From: Limisphaerales bacterium
Lineage (GTDB): Bacteria > Verrucomicrobiota > Verrucomicrobiia > Limisphaerales > PALSA-1396
NCBI GenBank assembly: GCA_003140275.1
Contig: PLJQ01000349.1
Location: forward strand, 42,926-48,399
DNA: 5,474 bases
Direction: 5' to 3'
A program made the translations under genes and the position numbers. The notes beneath the pieces are model-generated. The model saw only the letters and a program-made list of their open reading frames with translations, was not told the DNA's origin and searched no databases. Shown here piece after piece: positions 1 to 5,474 of the stretch (positions within the stretch are counted from its first letter, which is position 1; each line of letters starts with the position of its first letter).

Positions 1-29
1 GATGCTCTATCCAATTGAGCTATGGGTGC
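1..29 (-). tRNA. 5' part of a tRNA gene, probably tRNA-Arg (cut by window edge)
   Basis: Read on the minus strand from position 29, the sequence gives a 7-nt acceptor strand GCACCCA, the TA linker at tRNA positions 8-9, a D-stem GCTC/GAGC enclosing the loop AATTGGATA (with the conserved GG), then A and the first bases of the anticodon stem (TC). This is a standard tRNA 5' half. The anticodon, T-arm and 3' end lie outside the window, so the amino acid cannot be read directly. A GCRCCC-TA-GCTC-AnnTGGATA-GAGC start is typical of bacterial tRNA-Arg genes, so arginine is the best guess. The gene points away from the protein genes' 3' end and is in the same direction as them. Confidence 0.85.
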
Positions 30-44
30 AACCAAAGGCGTTGG

Positions 45-73
45 AAAATACAAAGCGCCTGCCGGCCAGGCAA
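45..73 (-). promoter_or_regulatory. Putative sigma-70 type promoter of the tRNA gene
   Basis: On the minus strand there is TTGCCT (73-68), then exactly 17 nt, then TATTTT (50-45). These match the -35 (TTGACA) and -10 (TATAAT) consensus at 4 of 6 positions each. Transcription would start near 38, about nine bases before the mature tRNA 5' end at 29. The stretch between -10 and start is C-rich. The rest of the 145-bp spacer (30-174) holds no convincing gene or terminator. Spacing and location support the call, but each hexamer is only a moderate match. Confidence 0.4.
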
Positions 74-174
74 GTTCTTTTCGAGCCGTTTTTGCGCATG
101 GAGGATCGCAGACGGCGAAAACCGGGCGGCGGCATGCATCACCAGTCACTGTCATCTATTTTCATCCTGGGGGG

Positions 175-1068
175 CTATTCCTTCGGCTTCAATCCGCGCA
201 AATATTGATCGAACCAATCCGCCAAAGCCGGCATATCCGTGTTCATGTCTTTCCAGCCATGCGCCTTGCCTTCCTTGACGATGAGTTTGGCGGTGGCGCC
301 CGTTTCTTTGGCGCGCTTCACGAACAGCTCCGCTTGTTGGATGGGCACCAGTTTGTCTGCGTCGCCGTGAATGATCAGCGTGGGCGGCGTGTTTGAGCTC
401 ACAAAATAGACCGGCGAGATTTCCCTGCCCAACTTTTGCCGTTCCTCGGCCGTTTCCGAGCGCGGGCCAAACGCCGGTTTGAAATCTTTCAAGATGCCTA
501 AGCCTACAGCGTCTTCTCCTGGCTGGCCGTAGTTCAGAAAATCCGTCGGCGGAAAGAAACAGGCCACCGCCTGCACGGCACTGCTGTCACGGTCGATTGG
601 GTCTTTGGCGTCGTCTTTGCCCGGCCCGCCCTGCGTTCCCAAAGTCAGTGAAAGATGTCCGCCCGCGCTGCCGCCGGTGACGCCCAGATGGTTCGGATCA
701 ACACCGTACTTCGCCGCGTTGTGGCGGATGAATCGCACGGCGCGGTGCATGTCCTGAACGATTTCCGGGACGTGAAATTTTGGCTGCGAACCGTGAACGA
801 CGGCGAAGATCGTGTAACCGCGCTCAAGAAACGGCCCGTAGGAGATTGGATTGATCGCTTCGTGACTGGAAAACCAGCCGCCGCTGACCACGAAAATAAT
901 CCCAAACCCGTTTGGTTTGGCTGGTTGGATCACATCGAGTGTCAACGCGGTGCCGAACTTCCGGCCGTAAATCACGTCTTCCGTGCGAGTGAAATCGCCC
1001 TTGGATTGCGACGACGCAGAGGAAATGACCAAGAGGATGAGCCAACCGGCAAGCAAAAGTTTTTTCAT
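175..1068 (-). CDS. Exported alpha/beta-hydrolase, esterase/lipase-like (Aes/BD-FAE type)
   Basis: This is a 297-aa protein that probably hydrolyses ester bonds outside the cytoplasm; the substrate is unknown. Residues 1-20 form a signal peptide (MKK, then a hydrophobic stretch to about 15, then a Ser/Ala-rich region). The alpha/beta-hydrolase core shows the oxyanion-region motif SGGW (62-65), where related esterases have HGGG or HGGW. It also has the nucleophile elbow GGSAGGH with Ser134, the acid in HGDADKLVP (Asp238) and the catalytic His in KAHGW (His270). The full triad is present and in the right order, so the enzyme is likely active. The length is normal for the family. It lies 32 bp after the DUF1501 gene in the same direction and is probably the last gene of the operon, perhaps removing acetyl, feruloyl or similar groups. 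The start is fixed by the signal peptide; the leader has no Shine-Dalgarno sequence. No hairpin plus T-run terminator is seen after its TAG stop. Confidence 0.9.
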   Translation of the reverse strand: MKKLLLAGWLILLVISSASSQSKGDFTRTEDVIYGRKFGTALTLDVIQPAKPNGFGIIFVVSGGWFSSHEAINPISYGPFLERGYTIFAVVHGSQPKFHVPEIVQDMHRAVRFIRHNAAKYGVDPNHLGVTGGSAGGHLSLTLGTQGGPGKDDAKDPIDRDSSAVQAVACFFPPTDFLNYGQPGEDAVGLGILKDFKPAFGPRSETAEERQKLGREISPVYFVSSNTPPTLIIHGDADKLVPIQQAELFVKRAKETGATAKLIVKEGKAHGWKDMNTDMPALADWFDQYLRGLKPKE

Positions 1069-1083
1069 AATTTTTTTGGTTTT
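1069..1083 (-). promoter_or_regulatory. A-rich leader in place of a Shine-Dalgarno site (hydrolase gene)
   Basis: Immediately upstream of the hydrolase ATG the minus strand reads CCAAAACCAAAAAAATT, with no GGAG-like sequence anywhere in the 32-bp gap. A/U-rich unstructured leaders can help initiation through ribosomal protein S1, so this is a possible SD-independent start. That reading is inference; what is seen is only the A-rich composition and the missing SD. Confidence 0.3.
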
Positions 1084-1100
1084 GGAATTGAGCGCAAAAC

Positions 1101-2579
1101 TTAAGCAAGAATTTCTTTGATCAACTCACCGTGGTCGATCTCCAGCCGCTTGCGACCGGGAACTTCCAGTTTATGAGAGTCGAGTCCCAACTGGTGAAGG
1201 ACGGTGGCGTGGATGTCAGTCACGAAATGCCGATTTTCAATCGCGTGGAAGCCCAGTTCGTCCGTGGCGCCGTTGACCACGCCCCCTTTGATGCCGCCGC
1301 CAGCCAGCCACGCACAGAAGCCTTGCGGATGATGATCGCGCCCCGTGTCTTGCGCGCCAGGTGAGCGGCCGAATTCCGTGCCCCACACCACCAGCGTCTC
1401 ATCCAACAGCCCGCGCTGTTTGAGGTCCTTCAACAGTCCGGCAATCGGCTGGTCCACTTGCGCGGAAAGTTTGGAATGGTTGGATTTGATTTCCGAGTGG
1501 GCGTCCCATTCGCCGCCGCCGCCGCCGTGAAATATTTGCACAAACCGGACCCCGCGCTCCACCAACCGGCGGGCGGCCAGGCACTGTTCGCCGAATGATT
1601 TGCTCTCCGATTTATCGATGCCGTAAAGCTGGCGCGTGGTTTCCCTCTCTTTTTCCAATTGCAATGTCTCGGGCACCGAGGTCTGCATTTGAAACGCGAG
1701 TTCGTAAGATTTGATTCGCGCGCGAAGGTTTTTGTCGTCGGGATAATCGATGCCTGCCCGATGATTCAATTTTCCGAGCAGGCTCAGGTTCTCCAACTGT
1801 TCTTCCGGCGTCTTCACGCCGTCCGCGGGCGTGATGAACGGCAGCGGATTTTTCGGGTCCACGTTTAGCTTCACGCCGCCGTACTCCGGGCCGAGATAGG
1901 CGGCGCCATGCGTAAACGCGCCGCCGCAACAATCCCCCGTCGGCACGCCAAGCACCACGTACTCCGGCAGGTTTTCATTCAATGAACCCAGGCCGTAACA
2001 AATCCAGGCGCCCAGGGTCGGATGTTCAAGCTCGCGCGGATGACGGCCCGTCTGCCAGGTGAGTTGGGCGCCATGATCATTGTGAATGGTATAGAGCGAG
2101 CGGACCACCGCGAGATCGTCGGCACATTCGCCGACCTGTTGAAACCAGTCACCGACCACCAGACCGCTCTCACCGTATCGCTTAAAGCCGGACTGGAGCG
2201 GCATGATGACTTTGCGATTGCCGTGGGCGGGGTTGGCGCCAACGATATTGGCATTCACTCGCTGTGGATCGAGGACATCCTTGTAAGGCGTCTCCTCGAT
2301 GGACTTGCCCGCGTACTTGTTCAATTCCGGTTTGACATCAAAACTCTCCAAGTGACTGACGCCGCCGCAGAGGAAAATCCAAATCACGGATTTTGCCCTG
2401 GGTGAAAAATGCGGCTTGCCATCGGGTGGCCGCCAGGTGGTCGGATCGCCGGCGCGGGCGACGCCATCACGGAACAGCATCGCGCCGAGCGCCAACCCCG
2501 TGAAACCCATCCCCGTGTCGGCGAGGAAAGTGCGACGCGTGATGCCGCGGCATTTGTGCGAGGAGGAATGGTGGCTCAT
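1101..2579 (-). CDS. DUF1501 family protein with Tat signal
   Basis: This is a 492-aa DUF1501 (PF07394) protein, a family distantly related to sulfatases and alkaline phosphatases whose reaction is not established. The N-terminus has a twin-arginine signal: TRRTFL with Arg15-Arg16, a hydrophobic region at 23-36, and a likely cleavage after VARA (Ala43). This predicts folded export, which fits a metal-binding enzyme. Family landmarks in order are CGGVSHLESFD (71-81), IHNDHG (165-170), GEWDAH (356-361), WGTEFGRSPG (399-408), GRDHHPQGF (413-421) and the C-terminal DIHATVLHQLGLD (455-467). The His/Asp/Glu residues in these blocks are candidate metal ligands by analogy. The protein is full length and follows the DUF1549/DUF1553 gene by 24 bp, the standard neighbour pair in Planctomycetota and Verrucomicrobiota. 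The start is chosen because it gives the complete Tat signal. No Shine-Dalgarno sequence is visible, so translation may depend on coupling to the upstream gene. Confidence 0.95.
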   Translation of the reverse strand: MSHHSSSHKCRGITRRTFLADTGMGFTGLALGAMLFRDGVARAGDPTTWRPPDGKPHFSPRAKSVIWIFLCGGVSHLESFDVKPELNKYAGKSIEETPYKDVLDPQRVNANIVGANPAHGNRKVIMPLQSGFKRYGESGLVVGDWFQQVGECADDLAVVRSLYTIHNDHGAQLTWQTGRHPRELEHPTLGAWICYGLGSLNENLPEYVVLGVPTGDCCGGAFTHGAAYLGPEYGGVKLNVDPKNPLPFITPADGVKTPEEQLENLSLLGKLNHRAGIDYPDDKNLRARIKSYELAFQMQTSVPETLQLEKERETTRQLYGIDKSESKSFGEQCLAARRLVERGVRFVQIFHGGGGGEWDAHSEIKSNHSKLSAQVDQPIAGLLKDLKQRGLLDETLVVWGTEFGRSPGAQDTGRDHHPQGFCAWLAGGGIKGGVVNGATDELGFHAIENRHFVTDIHATVLHQLGLDSHKLEVPGRKRLEIDHGELIKEILA

Positions 2580-2603
2580 GGCAGTTGGTACATAGATGGA
2601 GTT

Positions 2604-5456
2604 TCACCGGATGGTAACAAAATCGTTGTGATTGAAAAGCACCAACACCAGATTCTCACAGGCACGTTCGGTTGGAGCAGTTGATGGTTGAGAGTTGAGA
2701 GTTGAGACTTGTTTGGACAGACGGCCGGTTTGTGTCCTCAGAAAATCAACGCAAAAGCGCAGTTCTTCTTGGTTCGGCGGTCGTGCCAGAATTCGCAAAA
2801 ACGCTTCGGCAACAAATTTATCAGCATCGCTGCCGGAGTCCGCAAGGAGAGCCTGAACCAGATGTTTCGTCTCGCGTAGTGTCAACTCGCTGTTCGCCAG
2901 GGCCAGCGCCTGTTGGGGTACGACGCTGGGCCGGCGCTCGTAACACTCGGTCACATTGGGGCTGTCGAAAATCTTTAAGAACTCGACTTCCTTCTCGGCG
3001 GCAATGCGGAGGTAAAGGCTGCGACGTTTGGAGGTCAGCCCCAGTTTGTTGTCGATGTCCGGGCCGCCACTCGCCGGGTCAAGGTCGCCGGCGACGTAGA
3101 GCAAATTGTCGCGCACGGCTTCGGCTTCCATCCGCCGCGAATTCATGCGCCAGAGATAAATATTGTCCGGATCAACCTTCGCGTCGATCTCGTCGAGTGT
3201 GGATGCCATGCGATAGGTGCTGCTGGTGACGATGAGGCGGTGCATCGCTTTCATACTCCAATTCTGTGCCATAAACTCCGCCGCAAGCCAGTCGAGCAAT
3301 TGCGGATGCGACGGCGGGCGCCCGTTGCGGCCAAAATCGGACGGCGTGGGAACGATGCCCTGCCCAAAATGCCGCAACCAAAGGTGATTCATCGCCACGC
3401 GCGCAGTGAGTGGGTTGTCGCGGTTTGCCACCCAACGCGCAAACGCCAGCCGGCGTCCAGTGCTGGTCGAAGGGTAGGTCTCCGCCGAGCGCGATTTGTA
3501 CGCGGTGACGGGAGCACCTTGAAATTCCTTCTCCGCATCGGCCAGAGTTTTGTCGGCCTCCGCAGTTTTCTTTTTTGCGGCCTCGAGGTCTTTGCTTGCC
3601 TTTTCAGCAGCGGATTTTTTGGCGGCGAGCACTTTGTCTGTGTCCGTAGCAGCCGGGGTAACGAGGCTTTGATCTTCATTCTGTGGAGAGTGAGCCTCTT
3701 CACGTCGGCCGCTACTAGGTTGGTTGATTGCTTTCGCCGCTTCGTCGGCTTTGGCTTGCGAGTCGGCCTGGGCTGCTTGCGCGAGATGGGCTTTGAGTTT
3801 CGCCTCGCTAACCGCGAGTTTGCGTTGCGCGGTCGCAGCGTCGGTTGCCGCTTGCTTCCATTCGTTGGAGTCTTTTTTGCCATCGTCTTCGAACCTTTCC
3901 GCGCGCAAGGTTGCCAACAGAGAAGCATGACGATCCTCAGCGATGGAGAAGTTCAACTCCTGCTCTTTGATTCTCTCCGGTTTGGCCGTCGAATTGGTTT
4001 TGATTTTATCCAACTCGACCCGTGCATCGGCGACCGCCTTTTCGCTGGCGGCTATGATGTCTTGGATTACGAATTCGCGCTTGTCTGGAAAGGCGGCGAA
4101 GTGAGGTAGTGTCACTGGCTCGACGCTTAGTTTGCCGCCTAACACTTGCAATACATCCGGCGATATTACTCGATTCGTGTCCGGCTTCCGTTCGTCGCCG
4201 CGATTGAAGAAATAAGTCGGCGAATTCGTGTCGGTGTCGAACACGCGCACCAGTCCGTCCTTGGTGGTGTCAACCTGACCAGGGATGTGATCGGTGCGGA
4301 CTTGATGCGGCTCGAAGATGGCGCGCATCTGATAATATTCCTTCTGCGAGATCGGATCGTACATGTGGTTGTGGCACTTCGCGCAGCCGACCGTCAGGCC
4401 GAGAAACGCCTGCGACGTGTGCTTGAGCGTGTCTTCCAACCATTGCTCGCGGCTGAGCATTTTGTAATTGCGAACGAGGTAGCCGGTGGCGCGCAGCGCG
4501 TTCGTATCCTCGGGGACAAGCTCGTCAGCCGCCAACATTTCCACGATCATACGGTCGTAGCCCTTGTCCGCATTGAGGGATTCGACAATCCAATCGCGCC
4601 AGCGCCAGATGTGCGGTTTACTGTCGCGAATCTGGTTGCCGCCGCTCCAACCCGCCCAATCGCTGTAACGCCAGACATCCATCCAGTGCCGCCCCCAGCG
4701 CTCCCCGTAGCGCGGGTCGTCCAGCAGCCGGTCAACGACTTTTCGGTAGGCGTCACGAGAATTGTCATTTTCAAATGCCGCCAATTCTTCCGGCGTTGGC
4801 GAAAGACCGATCAAATCGAGATAAACCCGGCGCAAAAGAATTTCCTTCGATGCTTCCGGTCGATGTTTCAATTTTCGACTGTCGTGTTCAGCCGCAACGA
4901 AAGCATCGATTGGATTGCGAACCCACGCCTTGTCTTTGACTCTCGGCACTGACGGGCGCTTGACCGTTTCAAACGGCTGCCATCGATACGACGCCAGATA
5001 TCTTTCAAATTCGGCGCGGAGTTTTTTGCCTTCGGCCAGTTCCTTTTTGTTCGGAATATTTTGGGCATCACCCGGATTGTGACCGAGCAGAATTTCGGTT
5101 TCGTTACTGACGCCGTCGGCGTCGCTGTCTTCCTTGGCGACGATCTTCAAACGCGTTGCGATGTCCGCCTTCTTTCCCTCGGCCCGCAAAGTCTTTCCCA
5201 ACATTCGCAATCGATTCCCGAAAGAATTATGCGGAAATTCATCAAGACTTTCGGGCGACTTGTTGTCACTGGGCAGATGGCACGTTGTGCAACGATTTAA
5301 ATCCTTGGCGAGAAACTTGTCATAGTGACGTTCCAACGCAGCCCGGTTGGCGGGTGTGGCTTGGGCAACCGATGGAGTCAACAGGACCGGAACGAAACCG
5401 AGTACAGTTACCGCCAGACTGCTGCAAACCGTCGAAATGAGAACGCGCGTTGGCAT
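2604..5456 (-). CDS. Exported cytochrome-c-like DUF1549/DUF1553 protein
   Basis: This is a 950-aa protein of the planctomycete/verrucomicrobial DUF1549-DUF1553 group (PSCyt2/PSD1, PF07583/PF07587); its exact reaction is unknown. A Sec-type signal peptide covers about 1-33 (likely cut after AQA). A haem c site CTTCH (56-60) is followed by an FGNRL segment and a calcium-loop-like DSDADGVSNETE (110-121), resembling thrombospondin type 3 repeats. DUF1549 covers about 180-385 and includes LLRRVYLDLIGLSPTPEE, RYGERWGRHWMDVWRY and a second CxxCH (CAKCH, 358-362) followed by NHMYDPIS. Residues 466-645 are Ala/Lys/Glu-rich and probably coiled coil. DUF1553 covers about 665-948, from RRLAFARWVANRDNPLTARV to the typical ending FNHNDFVTIR. 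It is probably periplasmic and may couple electron transfer to substrate turnover with the DUF1501 partner. It is the first gene of the apparent operon. Two repeat sequences (residues 581-604 and 917-926) lie in-frame. A good Shine-Dalgarno site supports the start. Confidence 0.95.
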   Translation of the reverse strand: MPTRVLISTVCSSLAVTVLGFVPVLLTPSVAQATPANRAALERHYDKFLAKDLNRCTTCHLPSDNKSPESLDEFPHNSFGNRLRMLGKTLRAEGKKADIATRLKIVAKEDSDADGVSNETEILLGHNPGDAQNIPNKKELAEGKKLRAEFERYLASYRWQPFETVKRPSVPRVKDKAWVRNPIDAFVAAEHDSRKLKHRPEASKEILLRRVYLDLIGLSPTPEELAAFENDNSRDAYRKVVDRLLDDPRYGERWGRHWMDVWRYSDWAGWSGGNQIRDSKPHIWRWRDWIVESLNADKGYDRMIVEMLAADELVPEDTNALRATGYLVRNYKMLSREQWLEDTLKHTSQAFLGLTVGCAKCHNHMYDPISQKEYYQMRAIFEPHQVRTDHIPGQVDTTKDGLVRVFDTDTNSPTYFFNRGDERKPDTNRVISPDVLQVLGGKLSVEPVTLPHFAAFPDKREFVIQDIIAASEKAVADARVELDKIKTNSTAKPERIKEQELNFSIAEDRHASLLATLRAERFEDDGKKDSNEWKQAATDAATAQRKLAVSEAKLKAHLAQAAQADSQAKADEAAKAINQPSSGRREEAHSPQNEDQSLVTPAATDTDKVLAAKKSAAEKASKDLEAAKKKTAEADKTLADAEKEFQGAPVTAYKSRSAETYPSTSTGRRLAFARWVANRDNPLTARVAMNHLWLRHFGQGIVPTPSDFGRNGRPPSHPQLLDWLAAEFMAQNWSMKAMHRLIVTSSTYRMASTLDEIDAKVDPDNIYLWRMNSRRMEAEAVRDNLLYVAGDLDPASGGPDIDNKLGLTSKRRSLYLRIAAEKEVEFLKIFDSPNVTECYERRPSVVPQQALALANSELTLRETKHLVQALLADSGSDADKFVAEAFLRILARPPNQEELRFCVDFLRTQTGRLSKQVSTLNSQPSTAPTERACENLVLVLFNHNDFVTIR
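2680..2707 (-). repeat. Tandem heptamer repeat TCTCAAC inside the DUF1553 coding region
   Basis: On the minus strand three perfect TCTCAAC units (2707-2687) are followed by one variant unit CATCAAC (2686-2680). Because 7 is not a multiple of 3, each unit is read in a different frame, giving the peptide VSTLNSQPST (residues 917-926). It lies in the short linker just before the conserved C-terminal helix and ending of DUF1553, which resumes at RACENLVLVL. Such heptamer tracts are, to my recollection, common in and between genes of some Verrucomicrobiota; this could not be checked here. Confidence 0.85.
3646..3715. repeat. 70-bp imperfect palindrome inside a coding region, REP/REPIN-like
   Basis: Two 23-nt arms (3646-3668 and 3693-3715) are inverted copies of each other with 18 of 23 positions matching; they flank a 24-nt spacer (3669-3692). 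Each arm starts at its outer end with GTAGC and ends at the inner side with GAGGCT. GTAG at the outer foot of two inverted copies is the layout of REP doublets (REPINs) moved by RAYT transposases. Each arm can also form a weak 4-bp internal stem (AGCC or GGCC with GGCT). It is translated within the 950-aa protein as residues 581-604 (SSGRREEAH to LVTPAAT), splitting the coiled-coil linker. The inverted repeat is seen directly; the REPIN identity is inference, and no transposase gene is in the window. Confidence 0.6.
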
Positions 5457-5462
5457 TTGTCA

Positions 5463-5467
5463 CCCTC
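5463..5467 (-). promoter_or_regulatory. Shine-Dalgarno site of the DUF1549/DUF1553 gene
   Basis: The minus strand reads GAGGG, then a 6-nt spacer TGACAA, then ATG. This is the only convincing Shine-Dalgarno site among the three protein genes, and it fixes the start at 5456. It fits this gene being translated first, with the two downstream genes depending on coupling or on SD-independent starts. The operon promoter must lie beyond the window edge, since only 18 bp remain upstream. Confidence 0.65.
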
Positions 5468-5474
5468 GCCAGTC

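Noticed and set aside
45..71. GCCTG/CAGGC hairpin (71-57, minus strand) followed by GCTTTGTATTTT as a terminator for the operon
   Set aside because: The stem is only 5 bp with a GCCGG loop and the following stretch is not a clean T-run. It also overlaps the better-supported tRNA promoter.
1..174. tRNA-associated integration site
   Set aside because: The tRNA 3' end, where attachment sites usually lie, is outside the window, and no integrase or direct repeat is visible.
22..396. Plus-strand ORF of 124 codons running out of the tRNA
   Set aside because: It starts inside the tRNA gene and runs antisense to the hydrolase C-terminus; there is no protein family resemblance.
1511..1528. GCC trinucleotide run in the DUF1501 gene
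   Set aside because: It encodes a Gly run just before the conserved GEWDAH motif, where Gly-rich sequence is usual in the family; it is too short to call a functional repeat.
3240..4109. 289-codon plus-strand ORF opposite the 950-aa gene
   Set aside because: It lies wholly antisense to the coiled-coil/DUF1553 part of a gene with clear family motifs. Its translation is rich in Arg, Phe and Cys and shows no recognisable domain; it is a shadow of biased codon use.
4146..4952. 268-codon plus-strand ORF opposite DUF1549
   Set aside because: It is antisense to the conserved DUF1549 region, including the CAKCH site. It has no signal peptide, no Shine-Dalgarno site and no recognisable motif.

Overview
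The window looks like chromosomal DNA of a Verrucomicrobiota or Planctomycetota bacterium. A Verrucomicrobiota member (Pedosphaera/Limisphaerales-like) is the better guess. The main argument is the gene set: a large two-haem-motif DUF1549/DUF1553 protein followed directly by a Tat-exported DUF1501 protein, a pairing that is greatly expanded in these phyla. Weak or absent Shine-Dalgarno sequences and an in-gene TCTCAAC heptamer tract fit as well. The assignment is inferred from gene content, not from a marker gene.

All genes lie on the minus strand, so they read from right to left. At 5456-2604 is a 950-aa exported DUF1549/DUF1553 protein with an N-terminal CxxCH haem site, a calcium-loop-like motif, a second CxxCH and a long coiled-coil linker. 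After 24 bp comes the 492-aa DUF1501 protein (2579-1101). After another 32 bp comes a 297-aa exported alpha/beta-hydrolase (1068-175). The short gaps and shared direction suggest one operon. All three products carry export signals, so they probably act together outside the cytoplasm. The usual proposal for such loci is breakdown of complex organic (often polysaccharide) matter, with the hydrolase cleaving ester groups; that role is inference. Beyond a 145-bp spacer with a plausible sigma-70 promoter, the window ends inside a tRNA gene (positions 29-1, probably tRNA-Arg, with the 3' part outside).

The most unusual feature is that the 950-aa gene carries two pieces of repeat-type DNA inside its reading frame. 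The first is a 70-bp imperfect palindrome at 3646-3715, with GTAG at the outer end of each arm, as in REP/REPIN elements. The second is a tandem heptamer tract at 2680-2707. Neither length is a multiple of three, yet the frame stays open through both. Both sit in linker regions between conserved domains. No complete mobile element, CRISPR array or clear terminator was seen.
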